Below are positions 1 to 8,700 of a stretch of 64,000 nt of DNA, piece after piece. The stretch's first letter is position 1. Each line of letters opens with the position of its first letter. A program made the translations under genes and the position numbers. The stretch is from positions 1 to 64,000 of the IMG/VR virus record IMGVR_UViG_3300042485_001470; one strand, given 5' to 3'. The notes beneath the pieces are model-generated. The model was not told the DNA's origin and ran no database searches. It was given only the letters and a program-made list of their open reading frames with translations. This DNA is from a virus.

Positions 1-1
1 T

Positions 2-232
2 TACAAAAACCCTTACATGACTTCTAACGAAATCTTGATGGGTTATAGAGGTAACAACTTCTTAGAGACTGGTGCTGTTTACGCTCCTTATGTACCATTG
101 ATTATGACTCCATTAGTGTATGACCCACAAAACTTTACTCCACGTAGAGGTGTGATGACTCGTTACGCTAAGAAAATGGTTCGTCCTGAGTACTATGGTA
201 AGATTTATGTTAAAGATTTAGCATCTATCTAA
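2..232 (+). CDS. gp23: Major capsid protein, C-terminal fragment (gp23-like)
   Basis: The reading frame is open from base 2 and ends at the TAA at 230-232, so only the last 76 residues of a longer protein are present. The fragment contains GAVYAPYVPL, then a DPQNFTPR segment and a TRYAKKM segment. This matches the order APYVPL / DP-x-xF-x-P / TRYG in the C-terminal domain of T4 gp23, the hexameric capsid subunit. The protein would form the icosahedral shell. A hairpin terminator directly downstream separates it from the neck genes, as expected for a very highly expressed gene. An in-frame ATG at 17 is internal and not the start. Identification rests on family knowledge of the gp23 C-terminus and on the neighbouring neck genes; the N-terminal part lies outside the window. 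Confidence 0.85.
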   Translation, partial: YKNPYMTSNEILMGYRGNNFLETGAVYAPYVPLIMTPLVYDPQNFTPRRGVMTRYAKKMVRPEYYGKIYVKDLASI

Positions 233-260
233 TCTAAAGTAATTCTTAGATAATAAAATT

Positions 261-289
261 GGGGGAGAAGAAATTCTTCCCCTTTTTTT
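261..289 (+). terminator. Rho-independent terminator after the capsid gene
   Basis: A 9-bp stem (261-269 with 274-282, one G-U pair) with loop GAAA is followed by seven T at 283-289. It lies 29 nt after the capsid stop codon and should limit read-through into the neck genes. Confidence 0.85.
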
Positions 290-313
290 ATTTTACCCCT
301 TTCTAACTATTTT

Positions 314-322
314 ATATTTATA
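314..322 (+). promoter_or_regulatory. Candidate late promoter ATATTTATA
   Basis: An exact ATATTTATA element lies 21 nt before the ATG at 344, between the capsid terminator and the next gene. The same nonamer recurs upstream of other structural genes in this window. No TTTG box is seen at the Bacteroidota -33 distance. Function is inferred from position and recurrence. Confidence 0.5.
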
Positions 323-343
323 TAGGTAAACATAAAAATCACT

Positions 344-727
344 ATGGCAGCAGGAAGATATTCATTTGTAATAGAACAAGGAGCAACTACTAACATTCAG
401 ATAAATTGGACAGATTCAAGCGGCTCTGCAATTGATTTATCGGGATACCAAGCAAGAATGCAAATTAGACCGGGTGTAGAATCATCTGATGTTTTTCTAT
501 CACTATCATCATCACTTCAAGGTGCTTGTAATACTGGTATCAATTTAAGTGGTAGTAATGGTATTACACCTTTACAATCCGGTTCTCTTGCTATTTATAT
601 ATCCGCATACTCATCATCTTTATTAAATTTTAATGAAGCTTATTATGATTTGGAATTGGAAAAGGGATGTGAAGTTACTAGATTATTGGAAGGAAAAGTT
701 AAACTATCGAAAAACGTAACTAGATAA
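344..727 (+). CDS. Small beta-rich virion protein of unknown function
   Basis: This 127-residue protein begins with a segment of the type 'FxxEQGATxxxxIxWTDSSGxxIDLSGY', followed by QARMQIRPG, and ends in YDLELEKG..VTRLLEGKVKLS..VTR. That order (an unspecific polar start, an IDLTGY-like strand, then a YDLEL...TRLLEG-V terminus) is typical of a small immunoglobulin-like or jelly-roll accessory protein found next to fibre genes in many phages and prophages. I cannot assign a specific role. It sits 1 nt before the next gene, a fibre, and after the capsid terminator, so a neck or fibre attachment role is plausible. There are no membrane segments or signal peptide. The start is the first ATG after the promoter element at 314-322. 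Confidence 0.8.
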   Translation: MAAGRYSFVIEQGATTNIQINWTDSSGSAIDLSGYQARMQIRPGVESSDVFLSLSSSLQGACNTGINLSGSNGITPLQSGSLAIYISAYSSSLLNFNEAYYDLELEKGCEVTRLLEGKVKLSKNVTR

Positions 728-728
728 A

Positions 729-2270
729 ATGGCAGTAGAAATAACACAAAATTTAACACAAGTAACTATATCATCGGCTGGTGTTCAGGGATTAAAAGGA
801 GAGCCGGGTATTTCTGGTTCATCTCAAGATGTATCTATGTTCTTATCTTCTAGTACATTTAATACATTTACATCTTCTATTCAATCTGAAGTAAATTCAA
901 TTAAAGCTTGGACTGCATCTTTAGAATTAATTAATACAATTGATACGGAGTTATTACAATTTTATCAAACAACCGCATCGTTAAATACACAAACAGGTTC
1001 ACAAAATTCAGTAAACTTAGGAATATCAACCGCAACTGGTTCTTTAATAGGAATTACAAACGGATTGATGGCGTTTACCGCTGCATTGGATTCAACATAC
1101 GCAAGTGATGTACAATTACTTCCAATATTGCAGGCAACTCATTCTATTGAATTACATAGTGGTTCAATGGTTGGTATTACAAACGGATTGATGACTTATA
1201 CATCTTCTAACGAAAGTTGGAAAGTGGGTATAAGAAGTGAGTTATCAGCAATAGAAGCTTGGACATCATCTTTAGAATTGATTAACACAATTGATACTGA
1301 ATTATTACAATTATATCAAACTACTGCTTCACTTAACTCAAAAACCGGTTCTTATGCAACAACTGGTTCAAATACTTTCTATGGTACACAAAATATAAGT
1401 GGTTCATTGAATGTAAGTGGTTCGACTGTTCAAATTGGAAACAATATATTAACAGGAAACACTACATTAAGTGGTAGTATTAATGTAAGTGGTTCTACTA
1501 CATTTAATGGAACTCACATACTAAGTGGTAGCAATACAATTGATGGTAATACTATAATGACAGGAACTAATACTATAATTGGTAATACTGTTATGAGTGG
1601 TAGCATTGAAGTAAGTGGTAGTTCTAATTTCAAAAATTCAATATTCATTGTAACTGGTTCAACATACTTTACTGGTTCACATGATGTAAAAGGAAATACA
1701 TCCGTAACTGGTTCTTTTAATATAAATGGAAATACTATATTGAGTGGTTCTATTAATGTGGCAAGCGGTAGTGGATTTTATAGAGCAGGAAACAAATTGT
1801 TTAACTATGGGCAGTGGGGTTCTTTGGAAACTCAATCGGGTTCGGCAAATGTAGCAAACGCTATGAAATTTGAAACTTCATTTAATGGTTCAGACGGTAT
1901 AATTGTAGCAAATAACGGAAGTGGATTCCCAACAAGAATTACTGCACAACATAAAGGATTATATAATATTCAATTCTCAGCTCAATTACATACTACGGCA
2001 ACTGAAGCTTGTCAATTTTCTGTTTGGTTCGTTATGACGGGCTCAAATATAATGAATTCAAATACCGAATACACTGTTGAGAAAATATCGGGTGGTGGAA
2101 ATTCTGTGGCAGCATTAAATTTATTAACTTCAATTGAGGCTAATGATTGGATAGAATTATATTGGAGTAATGTAAGCGGAAACGGACAACTGCAATACAT
2201 AGGAACACAATCAACTCCTACAAGACCTGCAACTCCATCGGTAATAGTAACAATAACTCAAGTGGCATAA
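729..2270 (+). CDS. Tail or neck fibre with collagen-like start and C1q-like tip
   Basis: The protein has 513 residues. Near the N-terminus, residues 18-31 contain a short collagen-like run (GLKGEPGISG). Residues about 50-90 and 165-205 are two copies of the same segment (SLELINTIDTELLQ..QTTASLN). Residues about 210-345 consist of short GNT-x-LSGSINVSGS-type beta repeats like those of the giant fibres downstream. The last 140 residues (FETSFNGSDG..., GLYNIQFSAQL, VTITQV at the end) look like a C1q/TNF-type beta-sandwich, a common trimeric tip for receptor contact in phage fibres. It begins 1 nt after the preceding gene and the stop is 88 nt before the neck gene. Receptor binding is inferred; the C1q-like call rests on the pattern, not on a search. 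Confidence 0.8.
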   Translation: MAVEITQNLTQVTISSAGVQGLKGEPGISGSSQDVSMFLSSSTFNTFTSSIQSEVNSIKAWTASLELINTIDTELLQFYQTTASLNTQTGSQNSVNLGISTATGSLIGITNGLMAFTAALDSTYASDVQLLPILQATHSIELHSGSMVGITNGLMTYTSSNESWKVGIRSELSAIEAWTSSLELINTIDTELLQLYQTTASLNSKTGSYATTGSNTFYGTQNISGSLNVSGSTVQIGNNILTGNTTLSGSINVSGSTTFNGTHILSGSNTIDGNTIMTGTNTIIGNTVMSGSIEVSGSSNFKNSIFIVTGSTYFTGSHDVKGNTSVTGSFNINGNTILSGSINVASGSGFYRAGNKLFNYGQWGSLETQSGSANVANAMKFETSFNGSDGIIVANNGSGFPTRITAQHKGLYNIQFSAQLHTTATEACQFSVWFVMTGSNIMNSNTEYTVEKISGGGNSVAALNLLTSIEANDWIELYWSNVSGNGQLQYIGTQSTPTRPATPSVIVTITQVA

Positions 2271-2324
2271 GATGTGTAAAGTAAACAACTAATTCCTTTC
2301 TAAACACTATTCTTTTGATTCTTA

Positions 2325-2333
2325 ATATTTATA
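2325..2333 (+). promoter_or_regulatory. Candidate late promoter ATATTTATA
   Basis: An exact ATATTTATA lies 25 nt before the ATG at 2359. It shares the following AGGTAA with the element upstream of position 344, so similarity extends beyond the nonamer. Confidence 0.5.
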
Positions 2334-2358
2334 GGTAACGATAAAATAAGTACTTATA

Positions 2359-3525
2359 ATGGCATTAGAAACATTGATATATCCTGGTTCATCTTCATTC
2401 TTTCCAGGTCAGACTCCTTTTGGAATTTATGATAATGATTATGAGTTTCAAGAAGATGCTCCAAAAGTGGCACTTTGGTGTGCTAGAAGATTGGGCTATC
2501 CTATTCAAAACATAGAATTAATAGATGAAAACTTCTATGCATGCTTCGAAGAATCGGTATCAGAGTATGGGGCACAAGTAAATCAATTCAATATTCGTAA
2601 TAATTTGGATTCGGTTAAGGGCAAATCAAAATCAACAAATCTTACAAGCAAATTAGTTCAGGGTTCAAATCTTCCTAACCTAATAGCAATTTCCGATGCG
2701 TATGGTACATTGGCAGGTGTTGGTGGTAATACTGATATTAAGAAAGGATTTATTGAATTGGTGCCCGGTCAACAAGAATATGATTTAGATACTTTATTTT
2801 CGGCTGTTAGTGAAAGTGGGAAGCGTATTGAAGTAGTTAAAGTATTTCAAGAACCAGTACCTGCAATTAATAGATTCTTTGACCCTTATTCAGTTTCTGG
2901 GCAAGGTACATTGAACTTAATTGATGAGTTTGGATTTGGTTCATATTCACCGGCTGCACAATTTATATTGATGCCAATGTTTGAAGACCTTCTTAGAATA
3001 CAAGCAATTGAATTCAATGACCAATTCAGAAAATCGGCATTTACTTTTAATATTGTGAATGGTAAGATGAGAATATTCCCAATACCAACATCTCAAAATA
3101 TGAACCTTTATGGTAAATTATATTTTGATTATTATGTAAAAGATGACTTTACTGAAAATTCAACAACTGTAACCCCAAATGTAATATCTGATTATTCTGA
3201 TATACCATATAGTTTTATGGAATATGGTGGAATTAATGATGTAGGTAAGCAGTGGATTAGAAAATACTCATTAGCTTTGGTAAAAGAGTTGTTAGGAGCA
3301 ATTAGAGAAAAATATTCATCAATTCCAATACCTGGTTCTGAAGTAAGTTTGGATGGAGCTGCATTACGAAGCGAAGCTCAGACTGAAAAAGAAGCACTAA
3401 TGACTCAATTAAGAGAAACATTAGAGGAGTTAAGTAGAAAAGTTCAATTTGAAAATCGTAACAATGAAGCTAACCAACACCAAGAAATGTTGAGAAAAGT
3501 TCCATTGGCAATATACATAGGATAA
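2359..3525 (+). CDS. Neck protein, gp13-like
   Basis: The protein has 388 residues. Near residues 35-55 it has the pattern 'CARRLGYPIQNIELIDENFYACFEE', matching the start of gp13 neck proteins of marine T4-like phages (LRRLG-P-x-I-x-V-x-x-x-Q-x-x-x-C-x-x-x-A). A central strand-rich region is followed near residues 290-350 by KQWIRKYSLALVKELLGAIREKY, then an IPIPGSEVSLDG loop and a Glu-rich helix, again as in gp13. In T4, gp13 and gp14 close the filled head and join it to the tail. The next gene, a gp14-like protein, starts 1 nt after the stop codon and supports this. It is longer than typical gp13, mainly because of an insertion around residues 90-200. Motif placement is from memory of the family. 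Confidence 0.75.
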   Translation: MALETLIYPGSSSFFPGQTPFGIYDNDYEFQEDAPKVALWCARRLGYPIQNIELIDENFYACFEESVSEYGAQVNQFNIRNNLDSVKGKSKSTNLTSKLVQGSNLPNLIAISDAYGTLAGVGGNTDIKKGFIELVPGQQEYDLDTLFSAVSESGKRIEVVKVFQEPVPAINRFFDPYSVSGQGTLNLIDEFGFGSYSPAAQFILMPMFEDLLRIQAIEFNDQFRKSAFTFNIVNGKMRIFPIPTSQNMNLYGKLYFDYYVKDDFTENSTTVTPNVISDYSDIPYSFMEYGGINDVGKQWIRKYSLALVKELLGAIREKYSSIPIPGSEVSLDGAALRSEAQTEKEALMTQLRETLEELSRKVQFENRNNEANQHQEMLRKVPLAIYIG

Positions 3526-3526
3526 T

Positions 3527-3982
3527 ATGGCAAGATTTACATTAGCAAGAGATATAAAATTCTTTGAGAGTATATCCAGAGAATTGGTAGACGTAGTAAT
3601 AGAAACGGCTGTGGTATTATATAAACTTGTCATAGAAGATAGTAAGACCAATTTATATGGTGAATCTTTAAATAAAACATATTATCAAGGTGTAGAAACA
3701 ACCGCAGTAATTGAAAGAGAATCTTCTACAAGTGAATATGAAGGATTTGGTTCTGATAAAAATCAATTAGTAGAATTCCGTTTTAATCGATTTACATTAG
3801 AAGATACTGGATTTTATCCTGAAGTTGGGGATATTATATTTCACAACAATGGATATTTTGAAATTGATAATGTAAGAGAAGACCAATTGGTAGGTGGACA
3901 AGTTGATAATAAGTTTTCAATTATTTGTTCTACATTTATGACTAGAAGAAGTACAATTCAAACTGAAATGAGAATAGTATAA
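3527..3982 (+). CDS. Neck protein, gp14-like
   Basis: This 151-residue protein has the features of the gp14 neck family: NLYGESLNKTYY near residue 42, then an FGSDKNQLVEFRF strand, GDIIFHNNGYFEIDNV (a flat beta strand pair around residues 103-118), and a C-terminal ICSTFMTRRSTIQTE close to the family's C-E-T-x-x-T-R-x-S-x-x ending. gp14 forms the portal-proximal collar with gp13. It lies directly after the gp13-like gene, and its stop codon overlaps the start of the gp15-like gene by one base (TAATG), implying translational coupling. It is shorter than T4 gp14, as in many marine relatives. Confidence 0.7.
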   Translation: MARFTLARDIKFFESISRELVDVVIETAVVLYKLVIEDSKTNLYGESLNKTYYQGVETTAVIERESSTSEYEGFGSDKNQLVEFRFNRFTLEDTGFYPEVGDIIFHNNGYFEIDNVREDQLVGGQVDNKFSIICSTFMTRRSTIQTEMRIV

Positions 3983-5043
3983 TGGAAAGAAAAGAAACAA
4001 ATAGAGCACAACAACTACCAATAGATAGAGAATATATCAAAGGTGTCAAACTTATTGATGTTGATACTACTATTGCAGAATATATGACTTCAGTTGTTAT
4101 TCCTGATTTAGAAGAAAATGGAAACGTATTAAAAGCTCCATTGATATATGGTAATGCGGAAAGATGGGCAGGTGCTAGAAGGGATGGATATATAAGAGAT
4201 GAAAGAGGTAGGATTCAAATACCTCTAGTGATGTTTAAGCGAAACTCAATTGAAAGAAATGACTTAATGTCGAATTTTCAAGAGATAAACAAAATATCAA
4301 CATATAAAAAATATTCTCAAAAAAATAAATATGAGAGATTTAGTATTCAAAATGGTGTAGCTCCTGTTCAAGAATTATATGAAATAAATGTACCACATTA
4401 TGTGACAGTAACTTATGAAGTAATGATTTGGACATCGTTTACCGAACACATGAATAAAATTGTAGAAGCATTTCAATATGCAACTGACAGATATTGGGGT
4501 AAAGAAGATGGATATAAATTTAAAGTAAAAATAGACTCGTTTGATAATCAACAAGAAGTTGGGGCAGGTTCGGAGCGTGTAATTAGAACTACATTTAATA
4601 TGGTAGTAAATGCTTATTTATTACCTGAAAGATATAATGAAAAGCCTGTTGTAAAAAAATCAAGAACAGTTAAAAGAATTATATTTGGTGTTGAAACTGA
4701 TTTAACTGGAAATCTTTTTGTTAATCCAACTTTATACAACGAATACTCTCAAGTTATTGATTTTATTGCAGTAAGAGGTTCTCAAATGGCAGTTTTTATA
4801 AATTCAACAACTGTTAAATTAACAAATGTAAGAAAACCAATATTACCATCAGAATTATTTGGGGTGTATGATACAGTAAACTGGTTTAGAGTTTATATTA
4901 ATGGAGATTTTATATCACCATCGTTATATACATACTCTTATAATGGTACTACGAATGAAATAATCTTTACATTTAGTGGATTAGGATTTGCATTAGATTC
5001 GCAAGATGAGGTTGCTATAACTGGAAAATTCCAAGAATTATAA
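3982..5043 (+). CDS. gp15: Tail sheath stabiliser / completion protein, gp15-like
   Basis: The protein has 353 residues. The N-terminal 230 residues follow the gp15 pattern: a basic segment after 'PLIYGNAERWAGARR', then VPLVMFKR-type strand, VTVTYEVMIWTSFTEHMNKIVE near residues 141-162, and a closing TTFNMVVNAYLLPE. In T4, gp15 caps the last sheath and tube rings and joins the tail to the neck. The remaining ~90 residues form an added beta domain (FRVYINGDFISPSLYTY ... DEVAITGKFQEL) that recurs in the next two genes. This extension is absent from T4 gp15. The gene overlaps its upstream neighbour by one base and is 1 nt from the next one, so the neck genes form one translational unit. Confidence 0.75.
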   Translation: MERKETNRAQQLPIDREYIKGVKLIDVDTTIAEYMTSVVIPDLEENGNVLKAPLIYGNAERWAGARRDGYIRDERGRIQIPLVMFKRNSIERNDLMSNFQEINKISTYKKYSQKNKYERFSIQNGVAPVQELYEINVPHYVTVTYEVMIWTSFTEHMNKIVEAFQYATDRYWGKEDGYKFKVKIDSFDNQQEVGAGSERVIRTTFNMVVNAYLLPERYNEKPVVKKSRTVKRIIFGVETDLTGNLFVNPTLYNEYSQVIDFIAVRGSQMAVFINSTTVKLTNVRKPILPSELFGVYDTVNWFRVYINGDFISPSLYTYSYNGTTNEIIFTFSGLGFALDSQDEVAITGKFQEL

Positions 5044-5044
5044 T

Positions 5045-5404
5045 ATGAATATTAAACAACTTAAAAATATAATGAAGGAAGTTAATGAACCAAATGAGTT
5101 TGAGTTATTTGCTCACGACTTGCAACATCCTTTTTATTGGATTTTCAAAGTTGAAAAGGTGAGGGTTAAAACATTATTTCCAAAATTAGAAGGATTGAGG
5201 AAACCCTCTGCACGATTCGATGTTTTTATAAATGGATTATTTATATCAGATAATGATTATATTTTTGAACAAATAGAAAATGATTTTTATTTAAGTTTTA
5301 AAAGAAGTAATTTTCCTGAATTTGATAGATTTGGAAATCCATATACTATCGATGAAACGGATGAGGTTAAAATAAACGGAGATGTTGAAAAATTTATTAA
5401 TTAA
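5045..5404 (+). CDS. Small protein sharing the gp15-like C-terminal beta domain
   Basis: This 119-residue protein has an N-terminal helix (residues 1-30), a middle part with HPFYWIFKVEKVRV, and a C-terminal domain FDVFINGLFISDNDY...DEVKING that aligns by eye with the end of the gp15-like protein. The function is not known. Its position directly after the tail completion gene, with one base between them, suggests a collar or completion-ring component. No catalytic or membrane features are seen. Its stop codon overlaps the start of the following gene. Confidence 0.75.
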   Translation: MNIKQLKNIMKEVNEPNEFELFAHDLQHPFYWIFKVEKVRVKTLFPKLEGLRKPSARFDVFINGLFISDNDYIFEQIENDFYLSFKRSNFPEFDRFGNPYTIDETDEVKINGDVEKFIN

Positions 5405-5787
5405 TGAGTAGAGTAGTTCCAAATATTAATATAGATACCACACAAAAGTTGAGGGATAGAGCCGGATTTAAAGAATTTGTATTAAGAGTTAATACAGATA
5501 CCTTTACATATTCACATAAACCAAATACTATTTCTTTGGAAAATCAAACATTTTTCACACTAACTTTAGAAAATAAAAGATTTATTTTTGATATATTAGA
5601 AGTTGATGATGTCACAGACTATGTTGATGTATATTTATTTGGAGTAAAACAACCACAAGATAGATATAATGTTGAAGTTGTTGGAAATAATATAATTGTT
5701 ACATTCACCGCTGATATTACAAGGTTACCAAATCAGGTATCGGCTGCAGATTTTGAAATAAAAGGTAAAATAGTAGAAATAGTATAA
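5404..5787 (+). CDS. Small protein with the same beta domain
   Basis: This 127-residue protein has an N-terminal segment with 'NTDTFTYSHKPNTISLEN' and a C-terminal part VDVYLFGVKQPQDRYNVEV...IIVTFT...FEIKGKIVEI. That C-terminal part is a third, more diverged copy of the domain at the ends of the two preceding genes. Both ends overlap neighbours by one base (TAATG), so it is translated as part of the neck block. A structural role is inferred from context only. Confidence 0.75.
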   Translation: MSRVVPNINIDTTQKLRDRAGFKEFVLRVNTDTFTYSHKPNTISLENQTFFTLTLENKRFIFDILEVDDVTDYVDVYLFGVKQPQDRYNVEVVGNNIIVTFTADITRLPNQVSAADFEIKGKIVEIV

Positions 5788-8700
5788 TGGCAAGATTGAT
5801 ACCTCGTAAGCAGATTGAAGAACAACAAAATATTAGTAGTTCATTTTCGGTAGGACAAGACCTTACTGTAGGTAGGGATGTTGTTATATCTGGGTCTTTG
5901 TTTGTTTCCCAAAGTTTTTTTATGGGAAACGATACTGGTTCACGTAATGAACTAACTGGTTCGGTATTTCTTACTGGTTCTTTAACAATAGATGGTGATT
6001 TATTTGTAGGAGCTCCTGATACTGTTTTATCTATTAAGGCAAGTGGTTCTTTGATTTCAGATGATACTCAAAGATATGCTGGTATTCTTGCAAAAGATTT
6101 TGGTGCTAACTTACCTACACTTTATGTATCTTCAACCGATGGGGATGATACAAACGATGGTAGAACAATTCAATATCCACTTCGTACAATTAAAAGAGCA
6201 GCTCAATTAGCATCTCCAGGGTATGATGGTAGATATGGTTTTGATACCGGTTCGGTTTCAAACGGATATGTAATTAAAGTACAAGCGGGAACGTATTTAG
6301 AGGATAATCCTGTAATACTTCCTTCCAACACAACCATTTGGGGTGCTGGTTTGCGTATTACCAAAATTAACGCTAAAAACCCCACAGAAGACCTATTCCA
6401 TGTAAACTCTGGATGTTATATAGCAGAGGTAACGATGGGAGGTTTGAGATTATTCCCAGACCAAATAAATCCTGAAAAAGGATTTGCGGTAGCTTTCCAA
6501 CCCGGTGCATTTATTACAACATCACCATATACGCAAAACTGCTCGCAGATTTCAAACCAAGAAAATTCATTCACCGAACTTTACGAAGAAATTCCGCCAG
6601 GTGGTGGAGGTCTTTATGTTAATGGTGATGTGATACATCCTGATTCTCCATTGGCTTCAATGGTATTGGATGCTTATACGCAGATTTCTCCAAATGGTGT
6701 GGGTTGCTTGGTAAATGGTAGGGGATTCATTCAGCTGGTATCTTTCTTTACCAACTTCTCATATTATGCTATTAGAGTAAACAATGGTGGACATGCTACA
6801 CTAAACAACTCAAACATTTCGTTTGGTTTATATGGTATGTATGCATCTGGTTCTCGCTTTATTTCTGGTAGTGGTGGAAACATCGATGCTAGAAATAGAG
6901 TAAGAGGAAGTTGGAGTGTGGTGGTTGATGTTCTTAATAGAGGATTAAGTGCACTTCCTGAAATTACAACTTTGAATACGGCAGAAGGTATTCGTGCAAC
7001 ATCTTTATCTCAATATCCTCAATTATATCTTTCTGGTAGTGAAATATCATTAACACCAACTACACAAAATATTGAAGAAGTACAATCTGATTTTAAATTG
7101 GTATCTGCTATTGTAGAAAATGGTACATCTGATTTTCCAACTCTTTTAGCAAGAAGTTCTAACAAAGGATATGGATTTGAATCTCCTTATAATATTTTAG
7201 GAGCTGAACAAATTACATCATCAATAGCATCGGCATCTGCTGAAATTTTAACTGATATAAGTGAATCGTTTGGAGCTATATTAAGTATATTTGCAAATGG
7301 TACTGGTTCTTTTAACTTTGTATCAAATACAAAAAATGCTATTAAAGCAACTCAATTAGAACCAACTGCAATTGGTATGTCTGTTTCAAATAGTATTACT
7401 GCTAGTGTTAGTTCATCATTTGAAACGGTAATATCAATTATATCTTCTGGATTAACAGCAGTTCCAAAAGTAACTTCATCAAACGAAGCCGCTATAAAAG
7501 TTTCTGGTGTAGAACAATTTACAACTGGATTATCATCATCTTTACAAACAACCAATAGTGTAAGTGCAAGTTTTAGCATAATTTATAATATTTTGGATAA
7601 AGGAACTGGTAGTGTAATATTACCAATACCTCAAAATCATCAAAAAAATTATACAATAACTAATAATAATAGTTCATCGTATCAATGGCAAGGTGTGGGT
7701 TCTAATCCAACAATAACACTATATAGAGGTGAAACTTATAAATTTTATGTAAGTGCATCTAGTGTATTTGGTGGTATCAACTATCCATTTTTTATTAGAA
7801 CAAAACCTGTTAGTGGGATTAGTGAACAATTTGATTATGATAAGGGAGTGGTAAATAATGGGGATAGTGTTGGTAATATAACATTTACTGTACCATACGA
7901 TGCTCCTAATGAATTATATTATGTTGCACAAAATACTGATAATATGGCTGGAAAATTCCATATTATTAATAATTCAGCAACTCCATTTGATTTAATATCA
8001 AATACATTAACATACCCACAAACAATAAGCGGTAGTACAGAATCAACATCTAATATAGATAAGTTAAATGCTTACGAACTTCTTATTGGAAATAAATCTT
8101 TTATTGAAGAAGAAACAATTCAGTTTGTATCATCTTCTTGGTCTGATTTTGAATATGTTGAATCAACTTGTCGTAGAGATATTGGATTCTTAATAGACGC
8201 AGTAGCTAATGACCTTATATATGGGGGAAACAATAATAGTATTACCGCTGGTAGGTTTTATTATGAATACCCATCAACAGCAACTACAACACAAAAAGAC
8301 CCAACCAAAACTGCAGTTAAGTATGCAGCTGGTATGGTTCAAAAAATATTAAAAGGTGTAACTTTTGTTGAACCAAATAATGAAAGAGATGCCGTAGCAA
8401 CTGCTATACAGGCAAATAGAGAATTTATACAAACTGAAACAATAACTTTCCTTTCATCATCTTGGAGTAACTTCTATTATAATGAAGCTAAGTGTAAGAG
8501 AGATGTGGGATATATTTTAGATGCGGTAGCAACTGATGCTAGATATGGTGGTAACGAAAGGTCTGTACAAGCAGGTCAATTCTATTACTTATATCCATCA
8601 TTAGCAGTTGTTGATGGTGATGGTGATTCTGAAGGTCAATTAGGACAAACTTTAGATGGTGTACGTTTTGCAGCTGGTAATACTAATAATATAGTAGCTG

